DNA of 64,000 nucleotides from Oculatella sp. LEGE 06141 (GTDB lineage: Bacteria > Cyanobacteriota > Cyanobacteriia > Elainellales > Elainellaceae): contig NZ_JADEWO010000005.1 in NCBI RefSeq assembly GCF_015207605.1, forward strand, positions 124,001 through 188,000. The letters run 5' to 3'. Positions 1-9,348 of the stretch are shown piece by piece. Every line of letters begins with the position of its first letter. Positions within the stretch are counted from its first letter, which is position 1. The position numbers and the translations under genes are program-made. Below the pieces are notes generated by a model that saw nothing but the letters and a program-made list of their open reading frames with translations, ran no database searches and was not told where the DNA came from.

Positions 1-617
1 GAAATCAGTTGACTTTGGAAAAACTGCGCTCCCGCTTCTAGCTTACGTTCAAAGCGGCTTTGTAACCCCGACCAACTGGCGCACTGCGGATCGATCGCTG
101 CTCCGACAAACAGATCGGTAGGGCCATCGCTCAGCGGTTGATGGTTCAGGTCAATTCCCCGGTTAAGAGAACCGATGAGCTTAAGCAACCGCACCGACTC
201 CAGGTCAAACACGCCTTTGGCAGAGGGATGATCGCCAGCCTTCACCGGATCGCCCGTCAATGCCAAAATATTGCGAATGCCCAGCGCTTGTGCCCCCATC
301 AAATCGGCCTGGAGAGCGATCGAGTTGCGATCGCGGCAGGCCACCTGACAAATTGGCTCAATGCCATGCTGCAACAAAACCACTGAAGCGGCAACGGACG
401 ACATCCGCAGAACCGCACGGCTGCCATCGGTAATATTAACGCCATGTACCCAGTCTTTGAGCTGCCGTGCCATTTGCACCATGCGCGACGGATCGCCTCC
501 CTTCGGTGGCATCACTTCTGCTGTAATCAAAAACTCTCCCGACTGAGCGGCGACGCGAAAACGGCTAGACGGTGCCGGAAGCCAGGTATTAGAAGCGTGA
601 TGGTTGGTATCGAACAT
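1..617 (-). CDS. metF: Methylenetetrahydrofolate reductase, N-terminal part (cut by window edge)
   Basis: Reading leftward from an ATG at 617 the frame stays open to base 1, so this is the first about 205 residues of a longer protein. The segment FLITAEVMPPKGGDP is the opening strand of the MetF TIM barrel, and LALTGDPVKAG and the following Asp-rich loop match the flavin and folate binding side of this family. The family reduces 5,10-methylenetetrahydrofolate to 5-methyltetrahydrofolate for methionine synthesis, in the cytoplasm. The N-terminal 20 residues before the barrel are Ser/Pro rich and look like a short extension. The C-terminus lies outside the window, so I cannot say whether the gene is intact or carries an extra domain. 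A MetF-like domain of another reductase is possible but less likely. Confidence 0.75.
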   Translation of the reverse strand, partial: MFDTNHHASNTWLPAPSSRFRVAAQSGEFLITAEVMPPKGGDPSRMVQMARQLKDWVHGVNITDGSRAVLRMSSVAASVVLLQHGIEPICQVACRDRNSIALQADLMGAQALGIRNILALTGDPVKAGDHPSAKGVFDLESVRLLKLIGSLNRGIDLNHQPLSDGPTDLFVGAAIDPQCASWSGLQSRFERKLEAGAQFFQSQLI

Positions 618-748
618 TGATGGTTAGAAAGCGTTATAGAGGTGAGGATGAATAAGCGGTTTAAGTAGAGGTCGCGTTCTGCATCGGGCAACGAAGCCCT
701 CAGCATTCAAAATGGCATTTTTTAACACCCTACACCCTATCTCCATCC

Positions 749-1759
749 TCATAAAGGCATTGAATATCCTAACGCTGCTTTCACTTTGTGCAACGTTGGG
801 TTGGCGATCGCTTCTGCCTGTTCGCGACCTTGACGCAGCACCGACTCCAGATAATCTTTGTTAGCCATAATTTCGTGATATCGGTCTTGAATGGGGCCGA
901 GTGCAGCGATCGTTGCTTCGGTAAACAGCGGCTTAAACTGTCCCCAACCCATCTCCCGACACTCTTCAGCAACCGCATCTTTTGTCTTGTTGGCCAAAAT
1001 GCTGTACAACGTCAACAAGTTGTTGCATTCGGGTCGCTCTGGGTTGTCAAACTCCAGCCCCCGCATCGGGTCGGTTTTACAGCGCTTGATCTTCTTAGCA
1101 ATCACATCGGGCGGATCGAGTAAATTAATTCGGCTCAGGTCGGACGGGTCAGACTTCGACATCTTCTTGGTGCCATCGGTCAGGCTCATGACCCGCGCCC
1201 CTTCTTTGCGAATCATCGGTTCGGGCACCTTGAGGACAGGATTTCCTTCAGAACCAAACTGAAAATTGAGCCGATCGGCAATGTCACGGGTTAGTTCAAG
1301 ATGCTGTTTTTGATCCTCACCCACGGGCACCTTATCCGGCTCGTATAGCAAAATGTCTGCCGCTTGTAGCACCGGATAGTTAAGCAAACCCGCCCCTACG
1401 TTTTCACCCTGACGAATGGCCTTTTCTTTGAACTGCACCATTGCCTCTAACCAGTTGAGCGGCGTTAGGCACATAAACAGCCACGTCAATTCAGAATGCG
1501 CCGACACATGGGATTGAACAAAAATCGTAGCGCAATTTAAGTCAATGCCGCAGGCCAGATATAAGGCTGCCACTTTGTACGTGTTGGCTGCTAGTGTTTT
1601 AGGGTCATGGGGTACTGTAATGGCATGTAAGTCTGCCATAAACAAAAAGCTGTCATACGCTTGCTGGATTTCGACCCAATTGCGAATGGCTCCTAGATAA
1701 TTTCCTAAGTGAAGTTCGCCCGTTGGCTGAATTCCAGAAAGGACGCGCGGCTTGCCCAT
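749..1759 (-). CDS. trpS: Tryptophanyl-tRNA synthetase
   Basis: Class I aminoacyl-tRNA synthetase that charges tRNA-Trp. The HIGH-type signature is GELHLGNYLG (residues 14-23) and the KMSKS loop is at residues 199-203. The frame is open further upstream to 1933, but those 58 extra residues have no family counterpart, while the ATG at 1759 gives the family start MGKPRVLSGIQPTGE and the normal length of 336 residues. I therefore take 1759 as the start. It is divergent from the small gene at 1983, so the 220 bp between them should hold both promoters. Nothing looks damaged. Confidence 0.95.
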   Translation of the reverse strand: MGKPRVLSGIQPTGELHLGNYLGAIRNWVEIQQAYDSFLFMADLHAITVPHDPKTLAANTYKVAALYLACGIDLNCATIFVQSHVSAHSELTWLFMCLTPLNWLEAMVQFKEKAIRQGENVGAGLLNYPVLQAADILLYEPDKVPVGEDQKQHLELTRDIADRLNFQFGSEGNPVLKVPEPMIRKEGARVMSLTDGTKKMSKSDPSDLSRINLLDPPDVIAKKIKRCKTDPMRGLEFDNPERPECNNLLTLYSILANKTKDAVAEECREMGWGQFKPLFTEATIAALGPIQDRYHEIMANKDYLESVLRQGREQAEAIANPTLHKVKAALGYSMPL

Positions 1760-1982
1760 AGGCTGTGATTGTCTCCCCTGCGACGGAATAGTGAACACGC
1801 TGAAAACGCTATTCAACAATTGTGACTGACGACGACTCGTTCCAGCAAAACTCTTGCCGACTGCCTCGATAGAGTGTAACCTTGCGTCAGTATAATTTAA
1901 GGAATGTAACAGTATGCGAACAGCCGCTCGCACAATAGTTTACATTCTGCATTCACCAAATCCTTTAGAAGACGATTTAGAT

Positions 1983-2285
1983 ATGCCCCAATCTGCCACC
2001 GTGACTCCGCTCAGCCAGCTTCAGGCGTGCATTGCTCAGGCTCAAAATTTATCCCACCACTCAGACGCAAACGAAACCTTTGCAGAACTGCGCGATCGCC
2101 TCGCTAGCGAAAATCCGCAAGCGGCTGAGTTGCTCGAAACCTTGTGGAAAGAGCTGTTGTCTGCCCGCCGTTCGGCCTTGTTCTGGCAACAAATTTGCGA
2201 TGTCGAGCGAGATTTGGCTGAGCAAATGGCGGCAAATCACGTTCAGCTTCAGCAGAATTACTTGCGCTTAATGCAAGAGCAATAA
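1983..2285 (+). CDS. Small conserved-looking hypothetical protein
   Basis: A 100-residue, mainly helical acidic protein starting MPQSATVTPLSQLQ. I do not recognise a family. It has no signal peptide, no membrane segment and a mix of Glu/Ala/Leu typical of a coiled or helical bundle protein; the last 40 residues (LFWQQICDVERDLAEQMAA) look like an amphipathic helix. The frame extends 23 codons upstream to 1914, but that part overlaps the trpS leader and reads as non-coding, so I use the ATG at 1983. It is divergent from trpS. Codon use and HIP1 sites inside it fit the neighbouring genes, which supports it being real. Confidence 0.6.
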   Translation: MPQSATVTPLSQLQACIAQAQNLSHHSDANETFAELRDRLASENPQAAELLETLWKELLSARRSALFWQQICDVERDLAEQMAANHVQLQQNYLRLMQEQ

Positions 2286-2338
2286 CCGATCACTTCCACT
2301 CATCCGCAGAGCTGTACTTCGTTAAAGTGACGCATTCC

Positions 2339-2481
2339 AAGGCGTTGCTGAATCGCGGCACAAATTCGCCCCTCATCCCAATTTCAGGAAACGTCCAAAC
2401 CTGCAGATTTCCCCACAGTTGGGGCAGGGGCGATCGCAGCCATGACCGCTTAACCATGCATCCGTCTTTTAGCAACGCCTT
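2339..2481. repeat. Palindromic intergenic repeat (family C)
   Basis: An 11-bp perfect inverted repeat, AAGGCGTTGCT at 2339-2349 and AGCAACGCCTT at 2471-2481, encloses about 120 bp containing a weaker inner pairing around CCCCACAGTTGGGG. It lies in the non-coding stretch between 2285 and 2584, which holds no gene. A related half-copy (GGCATTGCTGAATGG) is seen near 43203. It has the size of a MITE-like element. Confidence 0.5.
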
Positions 2482-2583
2482 CTACCCATTTTTTCGGGTG
2501 CAAGAGCCTGGTTTAACCACAGCACATAAGCTGCATTCGTCCCCTGAATCCCTCAACCTTAGGCACCTTCCGAGCCAATTCTG

Positions 2584-4467
2584 TTAGTCGATTGGTCGGC
2601 TTGGCAGAAACAGAATTTGCTTTTTCGTATCTAATCGGCTAATTTCTTGCCCAACGGCGGCGGCTGAAGGGGTGATGGTTTGCAGCAAAAAGGGCAAGAG
2701 CTTGAAGGTTGGCGTATGGGTCAAAAAATAGCCCCCGTGAACGTCGATTTTGCCGAACAGATAGAACACAATATTGACCAAATCGATAACTAACGCCGTC
2801 GCAGGTTGCTGCGATAGCCCGATCGCATTGACCCCCACCATGCGGGAGCAATCTAAATAATTGAAACTTTCAAACAGGTCGTAGGCCGAGGTGGGCTGCA
2901 CCGCCTGCCGCGATACGATCGCACTGCGAATGAGCAGCATTTCCTCGAGCTTCTGGCCTCGATGCAGGTACACATTCCCCAGCCGCAAGCCCGACATTTC
3001 AACGCTGGGTTCGCTAAACCAGTTCCCCACGGTCGAGAGGTAGCGCAGCACAACATCGCGATCGCTCGACAGCAAATAAATCTGTTCGCAGCGACGAATA
3101 GCAGACCGCACATAGTTGTTACGCCCTTCTCGCAGCAGCTCTAACGGAATGTCGGGCGAGGCCAGAACGAGCTTGCCCAGGTCTAAACATTCGCCCATCG
3201 CTCCACGTTCATGGGTGAGGCGATCGTCCTTGCCAAATCGATCTGAGATTACCCGCAGCATATTCACCAGCACCAGGCCACCCATGCTGTGCCCCACCAG
3301 GTTGACCCGTTTGCGGTTCGTCGGTGGAATGATGTCGCGTTCCGAGACTTGAAACGCCGCCGATTTGAAGGAAGCAACTTGCAGGTCTTTGAGCTGTTTG
3401 TCGAGCCGCCAAAAGAACTCGGCCAGATCGGGCGCACCATAATGGATAGCACGGTAGCGATCGCGCTGATACACCAAGGCTCGCAACAAGGCAAACGCCA
3501 ACAGCCAGGTAATAAAGAAAACAAGCGGAATTACCCAATACCAGCGGACTTGCAGCGGCAAAATCAGGTCATACAGCCCGGTAAAAATCAGGCTTGGCAC
3601 CAGACTCAACACAAACATGCTGCCCAAAAACTTGAGTACAATGCCCCAGTTACGAATCAGGTCTTTGACCAACCCGATGTTCAAAATAGGCTGTTCGCTA
3701 GGCCAGTGGTACCCAATATAGACATGGCGAGGAGGCAGAGTAGTAGGCGGTTGAGACTGGCTCTCGACTGCAACCTCCGGCGAGGCAACCGTTTCAACGT
3801 TTACCTGTCCAGAAAACAACTGAGTTGCTTCCCTGGCAAACGACGCAAAAAAGCTCTGCGCCGGACTGCCATATCCATGAGTGCGAACGGTAATGCTCTC
3901 GATGTCGTTATCGTGAATCACCTGAGCCAGTTCATCAACGTTAAACAACGGTTGAAACAGGTTGGGTGGCGGCAACTGGCGCTCAACACTTAACGAAACC
4001 GAAGCGGTGCTAACGATCAGGAAGGTTTTGCAATCGTTGCGGCTCACCCTGCTGCCATCGTAGGAATACACCTCAAAGTTGCGTCCGATCGCCTGCGTAA
4101 ACTCCTTGTTTTTCCAGGAGTTGAGCGTGGTTACCACAAAACCAGCATCAACAGCAGCAAAAAAGCCTGGATAACAGCTCTGGCAATCGGATAGTTGCTG
4201 CGCCGAGCAGTAGGCTTCTAGCTCCTGATACAGCGTCGTTACAATGTCTGCTACCGTTGTTTTGCCTGCATACACCTCTGGATTCGCACCCAACATCGGC
4301 TCGTAGGCCAACTGGACAATCCGCGTTTTGGTCCACCAGTCCGAATAGGGAGCCGCACTGTGAATAATTCCACCCAACCATTGCTGGTCAGTGCGGCAAG
4401 TTTCTTCGTCTTTCCATGTAAACGGCAGCGATTCTTTAAGCTCTGATCCACCCATACATTGCACCAA
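2584..4467 (-). CDS. Putative membrane-anchored alpha/beta hydrolase (DUF900-like)
   Basis: A 627-residue protein of unknown substrate. Around residues 391-396 the nucleophile elbow GHSMGG follows the strand RVNLV, as in serine esterases and lipases. An upstream THGYGSPAQSF segment (near residue 200) resembles the oxyanion region of DUF900-type hydrolases. Two hydrophobic segments between them (FVLSLVPSLIFTGLYDLI and VIPLVFFITWLLAFALL) predict a membrane hairpin inserted between the two halves of the catalytic fold. The first 130 residues have several Cys and no recognised domain. It is a single gene; the next gene on this strand, a TPR protein, ends 138 bp upstream. The catalytic Asp/His cannot be assigned with confidence. 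Confidence 0.6.
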   Translation of the reverse strand: MVQCMGGSELKESLPFTWKDEETCRTDQQWLGGIIHSAAPYSDWWTKTRIVQLAYEPMLGANPEVYAGKTTVADIVTTLYQELEAYCSAQQLSDCQSCYPGFFAAVDAGFVVTTLNSWKNKEFTQAIGRNFEVYSYDGSRVSRNDCKTFLIVSTASVSLSVERQLPPPNLFQPLFNVDELAQVIHDNDIESITVRTHGYGSPAQSFFASFAREATQLFSGQVNVETVASPEVAVESQSQPPTTLPPRHVYIGYHWPSEQPILNIGLVKDLIRNWGIVLKFLGSMFVLSLVPSLIFTGLYDLILPLQVRWYWVIPLVFFITWLLAFALLRALVYQRDRYRAIHYGAPDLAEFFWRLDKQLKDLQVASFKSAAFQVSERDIIPPTNRKRVNLVGHSMGGLVLVNMLRVISDRFGKDDRLTHERGAMGECLDLGKLVLASPDIPLELLREGRNNYVRSAIRRCEQIYLLSSDRDVVLRYLSTVGNWFSEPSVEMSGLRLGNVYLHRGQKLEEMLLIRSAIVSRQAVQPTSAYDLFESFNYLDCSRMVGVNAIGLSQQPATALVIDLVNIVFYLFGKIDVHGGYFLTHTPTFKLLPFLLQTITPSAAAVGQEISRLDTKKQILFLPSRPID

Positions 4468-4605
4468 CTGAGGACTAAAGACTTCAGATGTTTGCTTTGA
4501 CTTTGACTATAATCGCTAGAACTACCAGCGTCACGGGCTGTCATTCATTATTAATAGTCGGTCAGCTTCACCTGTCTGGTCTTTAGTCCATCTGGCCAGT
4601 CCTGG

Positions 4606-5709
4606 CTAATTCATCTGATCCAGAGCTTCTTCCACCTTGGCAACCCCTTCAGCATTGTTTTGCTGCTCATACAGCGTGCGGGCTTGTTCAAAGGAGGCGA
4701 TCGCCTCAGCAATGCGATCGCGCCCCTGCAAGGCTAGACCTAGCTGATAGTGCGTTTGAGGCTCGTTGGGTTGCAGTTCGATCGCTTCTCGGTATTGAAC
4801 GATCGCCAGCAGGTAATCTTCCTGCTCTAGCAGCACATTCCCCATCAACACATGCACATCAGCTAATCCTGGATTAGCCGAAGCAGCGCGACGGTAAAAC
4901 GTAAGTGCCTGGTCTAAATTGCCCTGCGCTTGAAAGATTTCGCCAATTTGCAGGTGAGTTTGGGCATTGCGCGGCTCCAGTGAAGCGGCGCGTTCCAGAG
5001 CCGTTAACCCGTCTGGTGTGTTGCCTAAATTGATCAGCGCGACCCCTAGGTTAATTTGCACATCTGCTTCGCGTGGAGCCAGTTCTGCGGCACGGCGCAA
5101 GCTCTCAACGGCTTCTGAATACCGCTCTTGCTGGATGTATGCCGAGCCAATGAACTTGTAGGCTTGGGCACTGTTGGGCTGAAGCGCCGTCACCCGCCGA
5201 TAGGCATCGATCGCCCCATTAAAATCTCCCTGCCGCGCCAGTACAACGCCCAGGCCGATAAAGGCTTCGACGTTATCTTGATCCAGTTCTGTTGCTCGTC
5301 GGTAAGAGGCAGCGGCACTGCTGTAGTCTTGCAGGTTAGCCTGACTAAATCCCAGAGCGTAATAGAAATCGCCGTTGTCGTTGTCGAGGGCGATCGCCCG
5401 TTGATACGCCTCAACAGCGGCTTGATAGTTATTTTGTCTGGCCTGTAAAAAACCAAGTGCCGAGTAAATGCGAGCGTTGTCTGATTCAATCGTGGCGGCT
5501 TCTTCGTATACGGGAATGGCCTCAGCCAGTTGTCCGGCATCGACCAGTTCTCGTCCCCGACGCAACAGATCGCGGAGCCGTTGGTTCTCAGGGTTAGCTT
5601 GAGCCAGGTCAACCGAGGGTGCCTGAACAGCCTGAACAGAGGGTACAGCGATCGTCCAGCCGCTCAACAGCAGTAGCGTAGCAATCAATACTTGTTTATT
5701 CACGGTCAA
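4606..5709 (-). CDS. Exported tetratricopeptide-repeat protein
   Basis: A 367-residue protein with an N-terminal signal peptide (hydrophobic ATLLLLSGWTIAVPSVQA, cleavage near residue 28) followed by about nine TPR units from residue 45 to the end. Each unit has the usual pattern with Ala/Gly, Tyr and Pro positions, for example YSALGFLQARQNNYQAAVEA. TPR arrays of this kind bind partner proteins; in cyanobacteria exported ones sit in the periplasm or thylakoid lumen. The partner is not evident from the sequence. It is a single minus-strand gene with about 180 bp of gene-free DNA upstream. Confidence 0.85.
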   Translation of the reverse strand: MTVNKQVLIATLLLLSGWTIAVPSVQAVQAPSVDLAQANPENQRLRDLLRRGRELVDAGQLAEAIPVYEEAATIESDNARIYSALGFLQARQNNYQAAVEAYQRAIALDNDNGDFYYALGFSQANLQDYSSAAASYRRATELDQDNVEAFIGLGVVLARQGDFNGAIDAYRRVTALQPNSAQAYKFIGSAYIQQERYSEAVESLRRAAELAPREADVQINLGVALINLGNTPDGLTALERAASLEPRNAQTHLQIGEIFQAQGNLDQALTFYRRAASANPGLADVHVLMGNVLLEQEDYLLAIVQYREAIELQPNEPQTHYQLGLALQGRDRIAEAIASFEQARTLYEQQNNAEGVAKVEEALDQMN

Positions 5710-5892
5710 CTGTCCTGAATGTCCTCATTACGTTCTCAAACGGTCTGCCATCTGATCCGGGGATCAGTCCTGTCATTTCAATCAATCTTTTGATCTTTAT
5801 CTGACTTCAGCCCACTTGAAAACAGTAGAAGCAAAATTAAGATGTTCTGATAACGTGGCGAATCGTTTTCTCTCCATTTTGTTCCCGTCAAA

Positions 5893-6110
5893 ATGTATGG
5901 TAGTAGGCAGCTGTGGGATGCAATCAATGATTCCTTAATTGGCTGGTTGAGCGATCGCACTCGCTGGGGCAAACGCCATCCCTGCGTGCTGCGGGGAGCG
6001 ATTCCCTTCGGTATTTTCGTCTTTCTCCAATGGGTTTTCTCTAAATTTGGACTCGGGTTTTGGCTCTCGTCAGGGCAGTTTGTTCTGGTACTACGTCATC
6101 ATTGCTTTAC
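5893..6110 (+). pseudogene. Remnant of an MFS (GPH-type) sugar/cation symporter
   Basis: A short stretch encodes WDAINDSLIGWLSDRTRWGKR, matching the second-helix and loop signature of glycoside-pentoside-hexuronide symporters (the Asp-rich WDA..DP..G..SDRT...GKR block), followed by FGIFVFLQWVFS as the third helix. The rest of the transporter (about 400 residues) is absent and the frame ends within about 75 codons, so it is a fragment. It directly abuts a decayed tnpB, suggesting that an IS insertion and later deletion removed the rest. Confidence 0.6.
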
Positions 6111-6114
6111 CTTA

Positions 6115-6657
6115 GAAGCAAAAAGGCTTTAAAGATCGCACAAAAGCGATTAATCGTCTGGGACGACAACACCTGGAAGTAAGTCGGCAACGTAACGACT
6201 GGGCTGTGAAACAAGCCCGGGCGTTGGTCATGTCTGGCGGCTTGATTGCCTGCAAAAACTGGCATGGTGTGGAACATGGCACGCAATCACCATCTGGTGA
6301 AGTCCATCAGTGTCGCCGCCTGGAGTTGGTTGGTTGATTGGGTGAAACACTATGCCCGAATCTTCAGCAACCTGTTCCAGCTCAGACCACCACGATTCAA
6401 AAAGATGCTTTGACTGCAAGCAGTCCGTTCAAAAGATTTTGAGTAACCGCCCTCATGTGTGTCCTCACTGCGGCTCTGTGCGATGCAGAGATGAAAATGC
6501 GGTGTGGAACATCCTTGACAAGGGGTGAGATTGGCTGGAATCAACGCAGGGCATACGGAAATCAGCACCTCCCGATAGAACGATCGCTATTCCGCTCAAG
6601 CCATTGGTTTGGACAAGTCGGCTGGATGAAGGAGGAACCCCACGCTGTCTTGTAGAG
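6115..6657 (+). pseudogene. tnpB: Decayed tnpB of an IS200/IS605-type element
   Basis: Fragments of TnpB can be read in order across several frames: SRQRNDWAVKQARALVMS near 6183, then a pair of zinc-ribbon knuckles CFDCKQSVQKIL and CPHCGSVRCRDENA near 6409-6510, then AGINAGHTEIS near 6536. These are the RuvC-associated C-terminal parts of TnpB. Frame changes and stops between them show it is inactive. The N-terminal half is missing, and no tnpA is visible. The gene-free stretch from about 6660 to 6944 that follows holds nothing else I can support. Confidence 0.7.
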
Positions 6658-6944
6658 CGCGATGGGAGGATGTCAGATTGAGGCACAGAAACAGTTGCAG
6701 AGAAATAGCGTCCCCTTAAATCAGGTAGTTTTGCTCTGGCTGCTTGTTTACCGTCTAATGATTCCTGTCTAATGATTCTGGGTACTCTGAACTGAACTAC
6801 ACCAGAGAGGCGTTATAGGACATATGATTTAACCTGTAACGAGCTGATTCTTAATCGGGTTTTACGTCGCGAGCCTGGTCTAATGTGACAGACTTAAGAT
6901 TCAGATCCTTTGGCACTCATAGCGGGAGTTGAGGAAATCCCAAC

Positions 6945-8981
6945 ATGCTTGTATGTCCTCAATGTCAGTTTGAAAACCCAGATACCCATAATTTTTGTCA
7001 ACGGTGTGGTACTTCGCTCACCGATAGAGTTTGCCCTGCCTGCGAAGCATCCGTTGCCTTTGATGCTGAATACTGCCCTCAGTGTGGTGCTAAAACAGGA
7101 ATAACCTGGCAAGTCATTTTGTCGGGTGTTACCGATGCCTCATCGGTTCAAGCGTTCGTTACATCTCAGATGCCTGATTCTGAACCCGGGGTGCAACCCT
7201 TACCCAGCCGCTTTTTAGACGAGCAGCAACGGTACCTGTTGTTGGAACTCACCGCAACCGGGGTTGATTCAGAGCTAGAAGGGCGAGTATTAGATTGCCA
7301 ACCTCTTCAGCCGTCGTTACTGGAAGTGGTGCAAGATCCAGAACAAACCCATCCAGAGTGGTTCACGGCTGATGTGGCAACCACCCTGGAAAAAGCAACG
7401 ATCGCCGATGCTTTAGCGGTGCCTGCGATCGCCCAAGTTTATCTCACGCTTCAGCCGCGTAATGTCTCTTTGCCGCAGATTCATGATGCCTGGGAGTCCA
7501 ACGGGTACACGGTTGTGCTGCTTGCCGATCGGGCTGATCTGCCGCTCCTGCTCGACCTGTGGAGCAGCGAAACCGTTTTACCGCTGCAAATTTTGCACTG
7601 GCTCCACGAAATGATTGAGATGTGGGCGATGTTGGTTCCTCACCGTTGCAGCCAGAGTTTGCTAGAACTCGCCAATTTGCGAGTAGATGAAGATCAGCTA
7701 TTGTGCCTACAACGGCTTTACTTTGAACCCCAAGACCAGCCTGCCGAGTTAAAAAATTTAGGTCGCCTGTGGCAAATTCTGTTTCAAAAATCTCAGCGCA
7801 CTCAGTTTGGGGCGCTGGCTCACCTTTGCCATGATCTGGAAACGGGTGCCATTTTGACGATTGACGACCTCCGATTGCGTTTTGAGGCGATCGCGAACGA
7901 AATGCAGTCTCCTACTATTCCCATTGATATGCCGTCTGATTCTTCACAACCGCAACAGTTCCCCACTCTCGACTCCGAATCGACCAACTCACCTGAACCC
8001 GAAACAGCAGACCTGGTCAACGCCAACTTGTTGCTAGATACCGAAAGCGACAACACGCCGACCTCAGCGATGGCGACCCGACTAGAGTTGAGTGAATCGG
8101 AGGACGAATTGGGAAACGATGGGGACGATGCTCCTACTGTTGTACTGCCGATGCGGTTGGTTAGCCTGGAAGATGCTGGACGAACGGACATTGGTCGGCA
8201 ACGCGACCACAACGAAGATAGTTTCAGCATTCAGACAGACATCAGTAAAAGTGAAGACCCCCAGGGACGAACCCTGAATGCTAAAGGGCTATACATTTTG
8301 TGTGACGGCATGGGCGGCCATGCCGGTGGAGAAGTAGCCAGTGCCCTGGCTGTTGAAACGCTGCAACGGTATTTTGAGACGCACTGGCACGACAGACTGC
8401 CCGACAGCGAGATTATTCGGGAGGCGGTTGTCCAGGCCAATCAGGCTATTTATGACATGAACCAGCAAAGCTCTCGCTCTGGCAGCGGGCGCATGGGAAC
8501 GACAGTCGTGCTGGTGTTGGTTCAAGATACCGAAGCGGCGATCGCCCACGTGGGAGACAGCCGGCTCTACCGCTTTAGCCGTCGCCAGGGGTTAGAGCAA
8601 ATTACCGTTGATCACGAAGTCGGTCAACGTGAAATTCAGCGTGGTGTCGAGCCAACGATCGCCTACGCCCGACCCGATGCCTATCAATTGACGCAAGCCC
8701 TTGGCCCGCGAGATCAAAACTTCATCAACCCAGATGTGCAGTTTGTCGAGCTAAACGAAGACTTGCTGCTGCTGCTATGCTCCGACGGCCTAACGGACAA
8801 TGACCTGCTTGAAACTCATTGGCGCACCCATTTAGAGCCGCTTCTCAGTTCCCAGGTCAGCCTGGAGCAGGGTGTAAATCAACTGGTTGACCTGGCTAAC
8901 CATTACAACGGCCATGACAACATCACCGCTATAGCGATTCGCATCAGGGTTCGACCCAATTTAGATGGCCTCAAATCGTGA
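6945..8981 (+). CDS. PP2C-type Ser/Thr protein phosphatase with N-terminal zinc ribbons
   Basis: A 678-residue protein. Residues 1-50 contain two zinc-ribbon units (Cys 4, 7, 18, 21 and Cys 30, 33, 44, 47). A long middle section (about 60-390) has no recognised fold and an acidic, Ser/Thr/Pro-rich linker at 325-390. The C-terminal about 260 residues are a PPM/PP2C phosphatase with metal-binding motifs GRQRDHNEDS, CDGMGGHAGGE, HVGDSRLYR and LLCSDGLTD, and a final HDNITAI. The catalytic metal ligands all appear present, so it should be active against phosphoproteins, probably opposing a Ser/Thr kinase encoded elsewhere. No transmembrane segment is visible. The start at 6945 puts the first Cys pair at residue 4. 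Confidence 0.9.
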   Translation: MLVCPQCQFENPDTHNFCQRCGTSLTDRVCPACEASVAFDAEYCPQCGAKTGITWQVILSGVTDASSVQAFVTSQMPDSEPGVQPLPSRFLDEQQRYLLLELTATGVDSELEGRVLDCQPLQPSLLEVVQDPEQTHPEWFTADVATTLEKATIADALAVPAIAQVYLTLQPRNVSLPQIHDAWESNGYTVVLLADRADLPLLLDLWSSETVLPLQILHWLHEMIEMWAMLVPHRCSQSLLELANLRVDEDQLLCLQRLYFEPQDQPAELKNLGRLWQILFQKSQRTQFGALAHLCHDLETGAILTIDDLRLRFEAIANEMQSPTIPIDMPSDSSQPQQFPTLDSESTNSPEPETADLVNANLLLDTESDNTPTSAMATRLELSESEDELGNDGDDAPTVVLPMRLVSLEDAGRTDIGRQRDHNEDSFSIQTDISKSEDPQGRTLNAKGLYILCDGMGGHAGGEVASALAVETLQRYFETHWHDRLPDSEIIREAVVQANQAIYDMNQQSSRSGSGRMGTTVVLVLVQDTEAAIAHVGDSRLYRFSRRQGLEQITVDHEVGQREIQRGVEPTIAYARPDAYQLTQALGPRDQNFINPDVQFVELNEDLLLLLCSDGLTDNDLLETHWRTHLEPLLSSQVSLEQGVNQLVDLANHYNGHDNITAIAIRIRVRPNLDGLKS

Positions 8982-9084
8982 TACTTAAAGCAGCGAATGA
9001 AAGGCAAGACGGGTTAGTACCGCCTTGCCTTTAGAAATAGAAGTTTGTGCTTTTTGGGTAATACCAGGACAAATGCCCAAGCGG

Positions 9085-9324
9085 TTACGCCTCGTCGTCG
9101 TCCCAGGTTTCAACGTCGAGCAAATCCCCAATTGGGTCTTGCATGGAAAACTCGAAGTCTTCCAGCTCTTTTTTCCAGTAAGACCACTCGTCACCGTAAA
9201 GTAACGCGATTTTCCAAATACTGTCCGACGGCTTGATCAGCTTCGAATCAACAAGCGATCGCACCTGTCGTTGCAACTTCACCATCGGGTGAATAACCTG
9301 CTGGTCCATAACACTTTTTGTCAT
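9085..9324 (-). CDS. DUF4327 family small protein
   Basis: About 79 residues, starting at MTKSVMDQQ; earlier (9348) and later (9309) ATGs are possible. The pattern of LQRQVRSLVDSKLIKPSD, then W..EL...EF...DPIGDLL fits the cyanobacterial DUF4327 family, whose function is unknown. The end is strongly acidic (DVETWDDDEA). It is convergent with the phosphatase gene, whose stop lies about 100 bp away, and no terminator hairpin is obvious between them. Cytoplasmic, no membrane segment. Confidence 0.7.
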   Translation of the reverse strand: MTKSVMDQQVIHPMVKLQRQVRSLVDSKLIKPSDSIWKIALLYGDEWSYWKKELEDFEFSMQDPIGDLLDVETWDDDEA

Positions 9325-9348
9325 GATTGAATTTTGTGAATTCTGCAA

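Noticed and set aside
1760-1933. N-terminal extension of the trpS frame
   Set aside because: The 58 extra residues have no counterpart in the family and the ATG at 1759 gives the exact family start and length.
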